This document shows, in pieces, positions 7,177 to 11,864 of a stretch of 13,242 bases of DNA. Under the pieces are notes generated by a model, which saw only the letters and a program-made list of their open reading frames with translations, was not told the origin of the DNA and ran no database searches. Position 1 is the stretch's first letter. Each line of letters opens with the position of its first letter. Made by a program: the position numbers and the translations under genes. This stretch comes from JBOGGN01 sp050744165 (GTDB taxonomy: Bacteria > Actinomycetota > Acidimicrobiia > Acidimicrobiales > Palsa-688), in NCBI GenBank assembly GCA_050744165.1, contig JBOGGN010000431.1, positions 1 to 13,242 on the forward strand, read 5' to 3'.

Positions 7177-7698
7177 GTGAGTGACCAGGATGAAGTGCAC
7201 GAGGAGGTCGCCAAAATGCTCCTCCTGGTCGGGGTGACCCCGGAGAATGTGCTCGGCCGCTTGTCGGAGGCGTTCTGGCTGATCCGCCAACGGGTGCCCG
7301 TCGAGTTCCGCGGCGGCGACGGCGAGGTCGCCCAGGTTCGGGCGCATTTCAGGATGCTCGCACCTCCGGGTAGCGCCGAGGGTGACCTGCTCTACGTAAC
7401 CTCCCCGGCTGGGAGGGCGCCGTCACATACGAAGGGTCCTGCAGATCGATGCCTCACGCGCATGAGGATTCGCCTTCCTACTGCATGGTCGGCCGGGCCT
7501 GGGCGAAGGTCCAATGGTTGCCTTCGAGGTCGGCTGCCAGGTAGATCGGTAACCCCCACGGGCTGTCCAGGGCGTGCACGATCGTGGCTCCCTCGGCCTG
7601 CGACCGCAGGTAGTGCGCCTCGATGTCGTCGACGTAGACCCACGGCACGTGGGTCGGCGGTGGCGACGGGTGATCAGCCCGTAACGGGAAGATCATGA
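7177..7698 (+). CDS. Hypothetical protein with genuine-looking N-terminal 80 residues; tail probably not native
   Basis: From the GTG at 7177, the first 80 codons give a plausible folded segment (EEVAKMLLLVGVTPENVLGR, EAFWLIRQRVPVEF, VRAHFRMLAPPG, EGDLLYVTSPAG). I do not recognise the family. After about 7417 the composition changes to Arg/Pro/Gly-rich sequence typical of an antisense shadow. The frame then runs about 220 bases into the oppositely oriented AHSA1-VOC gene before stopping at 7698. Either the real stop was lost by a frameshift or deletion near 7410, or the gene is a truncated remnant. No ribosome binding site is apparent and no partner gene is seen. Confidence 0.4.
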   Translation: MSDQDEVHEEVAKMLLLVGVTPENVLGRLSEAFWLIRQRVPVEFRGGDGEVAQVRAHFRMLAPPGSAEGDLLYVTSPAGRAPSHTKGPADRCLTRMRIRLPTAWSAGPGRRSNGCLRGRLPGRSVTPTGCPGRARSWLPRPATAGSAPRCRRRRPTARGSAVATGDQPVTGRS

Positions 7699-8341
7699 GC
7701 GAGCTGTTGCCCAAACGGAATTCGATCCACGGATGGCCGTGCTCGCCTTCGACCAAGGGGTCGTCGCCGACCGGGAGCGGGCCTGGCGACTCGAAGCCGA
7801 ACGCCCGGGCCAGCCACCGCGCCGCCGCCGCCGGCTTGGCGTAGCTGACGCCGAGCGCCAAGCGGGCCAGATCCCGGACGTCGCGGGGTCGCCGGTCGCG
7901 ATCGCGGCACCAGGCCGGGAACCAGTTGGGGACGACCCGGACCCATGCCGTGCCCCCGCGATCCTGGCCGCCACCGGGGATCGTCGCGATGACGCGGACC
8001 AGGGTGCCCTTCTCGGTGGCCTCGAAAAGGACCTCGGTGCGCACATCATCGATCGAGCTGCGCCAAGCCAGCCGCGCTCCCGGCTGCCACGCCGTGATGC
8101 GAGCCAGCTCCAGCGCCTCGCCAGTGGCCTCGTCGTAGACCTCGAGCAGCCGGCCGCCGACGCCCGGCTCGCAACGCATGGCGGCCACCCGACCGGCGGC
8201 GTGGTGGTTGATCGGGCCTCTGACCCACCAGAGGTCGAGCTCGTCGGTGAAGGCCGCGAAGGCGATTGCCGCATCGACGGTTACCTCGACGCTCGACGAC
8301 ACCGAGCGGTCGCCCGAGACCTCTTCCTGTGCGGTGCTCAT
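7478..8341 (-). CDS. AHSA1-type SRPBCC domain fused to a VOC (glyoxalase-like) domain
   Basis: This is a 287-residue, two-domain protein. Residues 14-120 match the AHSA1/SRPBCC helix-grip fold: SSVEVTVDAAIAFAAFTDEL, a WW pair, GGRLLEVY, ITAWQPGARLAWRS, and then TEVLFEATEKGTLVRVI. A linker holding VPNWFPAW follows. Residues 158-285 resemble a vicinal-oxygen-chelate domain: YAKPAAAARWLARAFGF, HPWIEFRLGNSSLMIFPL, WVYVDDIEAHYLRSQAEGA, then GLPIYLAADLEGNHWTFAQ. The metal-ligand pattern looks like that of bleomycin-resistance/PhnB-like VOC proteins. SRPBCC proteins bind hydrophobic ligands, and ArsR-linked pairs are common in actinobacteria. The start ATG overlaps the stop of the ArsR gene (ATGA, 8338-8341), so the two are co-translated. 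The physiological ligand is unknown. Confidence 0.87.
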   Translation of the reverse strand: MSTAQEEVSGDRSVSSSVEVTVDAAIAFAAFTDELDLWWVRGPINHHAAGRVAAMRCEPGVGGRLLEVYDEATGEALELARITAWQPGARLAWRSSIDDVRTEVLFEATEKGTLVRVIATIPGGGQDRGGTAWVRVVPNWFPAWCRDRDRRPRDVRDLARLALGVSYAKPAAAARWLARAFGFESPGPLPVGDDPLVEGEHGHPWIEFRLGNSSLMIFPLRADHPSPPPTHVPWVYVDDIEAHYLRSQAEGATIVHALDSPWGLPIYLAADLEGNHWTFAQARPTMQ

Positions 8342-8673
8342 CGCGGTCCTCGCTTCTCCACGTAGGTCTTGAAGGACGCCAGCTGTTCATCCCACTGGGC
8401 CTGGAGCTGGTCGAGCCAGGCCTGCACTGCGGCCATCGATGCCGCCCGCAGCCGGAAGACCCGGACCCGCGCATCGTCGGGTGCTCGCTCGTCCGCGACG
8501 ACGCCCGCCTCCAGGAGTACGCGTAGGTGCTTGCTCATTGCCGGTGCCGCCATCCCGAGATCTTCGGCCAAGGCACCGGCGCGGTGGGGCCCCGTACTCA
8601 GCAGTTCGACCGCGCGCCGGCGGGTGGGATCGGCCAACGCCCGCAGCGTAATCGTGAGGGGATCGCCATCCAT
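8338..8673 (-). CDS. ArsR-family transcriptional repressor
   Basis: This is a 111-residue winged-helix regulator. It begins with ITLRALADPTRRRAVELLST, followed by AGALAEDLGMAAPAMSKHLR (helix-turn-helix, recognition helix about 43-52), VLLEAGVVADERAPDDARVR (wing) and a C-terminal WLDQLQAQWDEQL helix. This is the class that sits upstream of AHSA1 genes; it lacks the Cys ligands of metal-sensing ArsR/SmtB proteins, so the inducer is probably not a metal. The ATG at 8673 is chosen because the family starts shortly before ALADPTRR; the longer frame upstream (to 8844) crosses the promoter and palindrome. It overlaps the downstream AHSA1-VOC gene by 4 bases. It probably represses its own operon through the palindrome at 8686-8701. 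Confidence 0.9.
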   Translation of the reverse strand: MDGDPLTITLRALADPTRRRAVELLSTGPHRAGALAEDLGMAAPAMSKHLRVLLEAGVVADERAPDDARVRVFRLRAASMAAVQAWLDQLQAQWDEQLASFKTYVEKRGPR

Positions 8674-8681
8674 CAGTGGCA

Positions 8682-8711
8682 ATAGTTGCCTAAGTAGGCA
8701 ACCAGTGTCAA
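8682..8711 (-). promoter_or_regulatory. arsR promoter with palindromic operator
   Basis: On the minus strand a perfect TTGACA (8711-8706) is followed, after 17-18 bases, by a weak -10 (CAACTA/AACTAT, 8688-8682). This places the start about 3-9 bases before the ATG at 8673, a leaderless or very short leader. Between the boxes lies TTGCCTAAGTAGGCAA (8686-8701), a perfect 7-bp inverted repeat with a 2-base centre. Its size and position are right for an ArsR dimer that would block RNA polymerase. Confidence 0.62.
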
Positions 8712-8760
8712 GGGGTTTCCGGTTGGCCAAATCCGCTTGGCGCCGTGAGGTGGTGCCGCC
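8688..8760. repeat. Direct repeat, copy A (arsR upstream region)
   Basis: This 73-base stretch matches 11082-11153 in the same orientation, about 57 of 73 positions by hand alignment with one gap. The strongest block is AGGCAACCAGTGTCAAG, identical in both copies. It includes the -35 box and part of the operator of the arsR promoter and ends just before the ISL3 remnant. Confidence 0.6.
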
Positions 8761-8940
8761 AGAAGGAGGCCCTTGACGGTGTTTCAGGCTAGTGACGGTG
8801 CGACCAGGCGGTTGGGGATGGCGGGGTTCGTGGCCGGCGTGCAAGAGCCGGTGGGCGGGGAGTGGGTGAACTACGCGGGCGAGGAGGAGATCTGCCGGCG
8901 GGTGGGCGCCGAGGAGGACTCAGTGGCGGCGCAGGCCAGC

Positions 8941-9150
8941 CTTGGGGTCGACGAGACACGTTCGTGCATGCCCTGCGGGCGCGGCCCTGGACGCCTTCCG
9001 GGGCTACAACACCGCCCTGGTCGCCATCCTCCCCCAGGCCACGGTGGTCATGGACCACTTCCAAGCTGTGGCCCTCGCCAACCGGGCGTGGGACAAGGTG
9101 CGCCGCCGGGTCCAAACGGCACCCTGGACCACCGGGGCCGGGCCGCCGGG
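8941..9150 (+). pseudogene. ISL3-family transposase fragment (central part, deleted and frameshifted)
   Basis: Three pieces of an ISL3-type DDE transposase are seen in order on the plus strand. LGVDET (8941-8958) contains the first catalytic Asp. ALDAFRGYNTALVAILPQ, continuing as ATVVMDHFQAVALANRAW and DKVRRRVQ (about 8984-9117), contains the second Asp in a D-FRGY motif and the DHFH-like block, here DHFQ. After a frameshift comes TLDHRGR (9121-9141). Only about 25 bases separate the first and second pieces where the family has roughly 60-70 residues, so an internal deletion has occurred. N-terminal zinc-finger and HTH regions were not found upstream. The element is dead. Confidence 0.72.
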
Positions 9151-9179
9151 AGCCGATCCTCGGCCGGCCGAGCCTTGAA

Positions 9180-9295
9180 CCAAGATTTGCGGCTGCCAGT
9201 TCCGGGCGGTAAGTGCCAGGGTCTCCAGCTCGGGGATGTCGCGTTCGTCGCAGTGGCGGTAGAAGCGGGAGAGCACTTGAGCCTGGGCGCCCAGC
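9180..9295 (-). pseudogene. Inverted C-terminal fragment of the ISL3-family transposase
   Basis: The minus strand reads LGAQAQVLSRFYRHCDERDI followed by PELETLALTARNWQPQIL. This corresponds to the ISL3 region A------L--FY--C---D-PEL--LA-T---W---IL, just upstream of the last catalytic Glu. The orientation is opposite to the 8941-9150 piece, and the downstream end (the NGPTEA--N-IK block) is missing. The two fragments meet tail to tail around 9150-9180, which suggests inversion within a decaying element or two independent insertions. Confidence 0.62.
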
Positions 9296-9312
9296 GGACC
9301 TGACCACCGGCC

Positions 9313-10911
9313 TCAAAAAGTGCGGGGATCCGTGAACAACCTGTTCCAATCAGGGATCGCTACATTCTTGTCCTGCTGGTTGGCCAGAACGAAGTCGTGG
9401 TTCCACACGTTTGCCAGCGCCCGTTTGAGGTCCGCGGCGGGGCACCCGATGGCCAGCAGCACGTTTTTCCGGTGCGACGGCGACGCGACCAACGTCATGA
9501 CATCTTGCATCTCAATCGCGCCGCGGTCCGTCAGGAATTGAAGCTCCTTTTGTAACCGGATTCCGTCCAAGCCTCTCAATCGCGTAAACTTCCCAGCCGC
9601 TCTCGACTTTTCGACCTGCTCTGCATTCGCCCCCTCATGGGGCTTCAGAGCACGGGTTTCAGTGGCGACGATCTGATGTCGGGGGTCCAGCGTCATAGCG
9701 GCTTGGTCATTTCGACGCGCCCCGATGCTCGCCTCCAATCGATCGATGAAGGTGTGACAGTTCTTCCCCCATCCGAAGCGCCAGTTCCACGATCCACCGA
9801 AGCTGCTGGCAAACCTTCTTACCCGGTTCTGGTAGAGCAATCGAAGGGCCGGGTAAGACAGCTGGTCATCGTAATCGACGACCGGATGATAAGACCCGCC
9901 CAGTGGTGGTTCGTGGCCCTGATCGGGGTCGACGGTCCCCCCGTCGAAATTGAGCCGCCCCGGGACGGATTTGATCTTGAGGACCTCCCATATTTTCAGG
10001 GGCTTCCCGCCACCTCGGTCAATACTCGGCCACCACCCGTAGCTCTCGACCGGCGTCCAGGCCGTAGGCTCCCTTTGAGCCGGATCCAGCGTTCCCATCT
10101 CGACCCACCAGTGCCCTCCGTCTCGGTGCTCCTCTTTCGGACGTATCCTCTCCCCATATTCACGAATGGTCTTGGAGTCGTCGACATTGGAAAGGACGGC
10201 GCCGAGGAGGTTTAAGTGAATGCCGATAGGGATCTTTTTGACCCGGATGAAATCCAAACGTTTGCTCACCGTCTTGAGGTGCACCTCACGAGGGTTGTGC
10301 TCCGAGGCGTGGGCGACTTCGTGACGCAGCAGGTTGTCGCCCTCAGCTGTCTGCGGACGGTACTGGTTCGTGCCGAAAAAGATGTTCCGGTTCCATGTCA
10401 CTGCCTTGGCGCCGAGGGCATCGGCTACTGAAGCGGCGGCAGGGTCATTGAATAAGCGAACATTTCCCCCGCGGCTAAGCGGGGCTCCGGCAGACCGCTC
10501 GGCCCGCTGAGCTTCTGCTTCTTCTCTGCTCCCGGCCGTTGCGACAGGAGGGTTGGCGCGCAACATCTCCGCGACCGCGGCGTTGCCCGAGGCTCGTTGA
10601 ATGGCGAGCGGGTTGGGTGTGCTCGAACGGCTCGAGTCGAGGAGCCGGCACATGGCCTGATTCCCGATCTGGGTCTGAAGCTCGAGCAACTGTTGATAGC
10701 CGCCGCCGGTCGTTCGACTGGCGACGCGGCTCGTCGCGGAACGCTGGGACCTGTTTGGGGGCAGTTTTACTGATCCCGTGCCAAGTGCGAAACGTGGCGG
10801 TTCGGTCACTGTGTGCTCCCGAGGCAGCGCCGGTAGCGCTGTCGGCTTGGCGCGAACCGTAGCAGAGGCGCTACTGACTGGCGCCGCCATCTCGGACATG
10901 TGTTCTTTCAC
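9313..10911 (-). CDS. DUF4157-type HExxH protein with C-terminal papain-like (NlpC/P60-like) domain; putative orphan eCIS-type effector
   Basis: This protein has 532 residues from the GTG at 10911; an ATG at 10899, preceded by GAAAG, may be the real start. Residues 1-70 are disordered and Pro/Ser-rich. Two motifs of the type Q--GN-A follow: LQTQIGNQAMCRLL (78-91) and IQRASGNAAVAEMLR (104-118). Residues 138-206 form a DUF4157-like zinc-peptidase domain: AGAPLSRGGNVRLFND, SVADALGAKAVTWNRNIFFG and LLRHEVAHASEH (HExxH, H197/E198/H201). The C-terminal half has GGHWWVEMG (H267), ESYGWWPS (289-296) and WGKNCHTFIDRLE (C385), the His-first, Cys-last order of permuted papain-like enzymes. DUF4157 proteins are widespread cargo or processing proteins of extracellular contractile injection systems. 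No sheath, tube, baseplate or AAA+ gene is visible here. Base composition looks less GC-rich than its neighbours by eye. No immunity gene was recognised. Confidence 0.72.
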   Translation of the reverse strand: MKEHMSEMAAPVSSASATVRAKPTALPALPREHTVTEPPRFALGTGSVKLPPNRSQRSATSRVASRTTGGGYQQLLELQTQIGNQAMCRLLDSSRSSTPNPLAIQRASGNAAVAEMLRANPPVATAGSREEAEAQRAERSAGAPLSRGGNVRLFNDPAAASVADALGAKAVTWNRNIFFGTNQYRPQTAEGDNLLRHEVAHASEHNPREVHLKTVSKRLDFIRVKKIPIGIHLNLLGAVLSNVDDSKTIREYGERIRPKEEHRDGGHWWVEMGTLDPAQREPTAWTPVESYGWWPSIDRGGGKPLKIWEVLKIKSVPGRLNFDGGTVDPDQGHEPPLGGSYHPVVDYDDQLSYPALRLLYQNRVRRFASSFGGSWNWRFGWGKNCHTFIDRLEASIGARRNDQAAMTLDPRHQIVATETRALKPHEGANAEQVEKSRAAGKFTRLRGLDGIRLQKELQFLTDRGAIEMQDVMTLVASPSHRKNVLLAIGCPAADLKRALANVWNHDFVLANQQDKNVAIPDWNRLFTDPRTF

Positions 10912-11047
10912 ATTTCATGTTCTCGGTGGACCGGCCGATGGTTAGCCCGGCGACGATCTCGCCGTTGGGCGCCCGGAGTACGTCGGGCGGCGCCAGTACC
11001 TCCCAGCTGCGGCTGCCACCGCCGAGCACGATCCGCGGGCGCTGCAT
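10871..11047 (-). pseudogene. Short orphan coding fragment preceding the effector-like gene
   Basis: On the minus strand a frame with LPAWVDDCVMQRPRIVLGGG, then SRSWEVLAPPDVLRAPNGEI, reads like a genuine protein segment with normal codon use. I do not recognise the family. It has no start of its own beyond an internal ATG (11047). Upstream the frame is cut by a stop within the direct-repeat copy at 11082-11153; downstream it runs into the start of the effector-like gene in another frame before a TAG at 10871-10873. I interpret it as a fragment left between two rearrangement junctions. Confidence 0.35.
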
Positions 11048-11081
11048 GACGCAGTCGTCGACCCAGGCCGGTAGATCGGCA

Positions 11082-11153
11082 GCCTAGCGAGGCAACCAGT
11101 GTCAAGCGCTCCCGGCCGGCCAAAGTCGCTTGACGCCGAGACGCGGCGCCGCC
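11082..11153. repeat. Direct repeat, copy B (diverged copy of the arsR upstream region)
   Basis: This stretch aligns with 8688-8760 in the same orientation at about 78% by hand. On the minus strand the TTGACA box is intact, but the palindrome has lost its outer bases and centre (GCCTAGCGAGGC), and no arsR gene follows. It is either a duplicated promoter segment or one end of a segment that moved as a unit. Confidence 0.58.
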
Positions 11154-11200
11154 AATGTGGCGGACTGGGCAGGCCGTCCTCCTCTCTACTCGTCACCGCC

Positions 11201-11277
11201 GGGTGGACGCCGCGCGTCCGGAGTCGGTCGCCCGACCCTGACCCTTCCCCGCGCAGCAATCGGGGACGCGTCCACCC
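11201..11277. repeat. 10-bp inverted repeat in a non-coding stretch
   Basis: GGGTGGACGC at 11201-11210 is the exact reverse complement of GCGTCCACCC at 11268-11277, with 57 bases between. The interval 11154-11357 otherwise holds no supportable gene. An AT-richer patch (11320-11350, with runs of T) follows and could mark the edge of an inserted piece. The arms could be coincidental in GC-rich DNA. Confidence 0.3.
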
Positions 11278-11357
11278 CTGAGTGGGTCGCGGGGCGTGTG
11301 CGACCAGGCCGCCCCCTTTTTCAATCCTTTTAATAGCTTCCTTCTATTGACGCGCCC

Positions 11358-11800
11358 TGAAGGAGGTGCGCAGTAACTGGTGATGATCCCCGGGTCCATC
11401 ATCCCGCACTTCCGTTTCGTGGCCCAGATCTACGCCTCCCGCAAGGATGAGGGTGGCAGGCACAAGGCGTTTTTCAGCGGCTACCGGCGTCAGTTCTTCT
11501 TTCGCACCACCGACGTCAAGAGCACGTTGCTGCTCGACGACGAATCGCCGTCGTCATCGTCGGGGTGGTCGTTCACCCTGTTCGGCTTGAGCAACCGTCA
11601 CACGTCCCAGCAGAACCATCGTCTCACCGAGACGGTCGCCGCCCAGGCCACGCCTTCGCGGTGGCCTAATGCCAGGCGACACCGCCTGATGACCGTCGAA
11701 ACTGGGCAAGCCGGTGGCCTGGAGGAAGGGCTCGGGTTCGCGGTGCGGGGAGGTCAACATGACGGTCGCTGCAGGAACGGTCGTTGAGCTCCTCGACTGA
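11358..11800 (+). pseudogene. tuf: Decayed elongation factor Tu domain III (tuf pseudogene)
   Basis: PGSIIPHFRFVAQIYASRKD, continuing EGGRHKAFFSGYRRQFFFRT and TDV (about 11388-11517), clearly matches EF-Tu domain III (PGSI-PH--F-A-VY-L-KDEGGRH-PFF--YRPQFYFRTTDVTG). Just upstream GAQ, a stop (TAA) and LVMIPGSI correspond to RGQVLVKPGSI. After TDV the similarity breaks. It resumes in other frames with MPGD (11669-11680), MTVETGQAGGLEEGLGFAVR (about 11691-11750) and TVAAGTVVELLD ending at the TGA at 11798-11800 (compare [27 protein letters not shown]). About 150 bases separate TDV from MPGD where about 40 are expected, so roughly 110 bases are inserted. Domains I and II are absent. This cannot encode a functional factor; a complete tuf must lie elsewhere. 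Confidence 0.82.
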
Positions 11801-11864
11801 GGTTCCACGCCGCAGTAGTCTCCGGTGCCCCCCGCATTCGGAGGCACCGCAGCACCGCCTTCTC

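Noticed and set aside
8773..8940. Possible N-terminal part of the ISL3 transposase upstream of LGVDET
   Set aside because: None of the three frames shows the CxxC zinc-binding or helix-turn-helix pattern expected for this region, so it is not included in the fragment.
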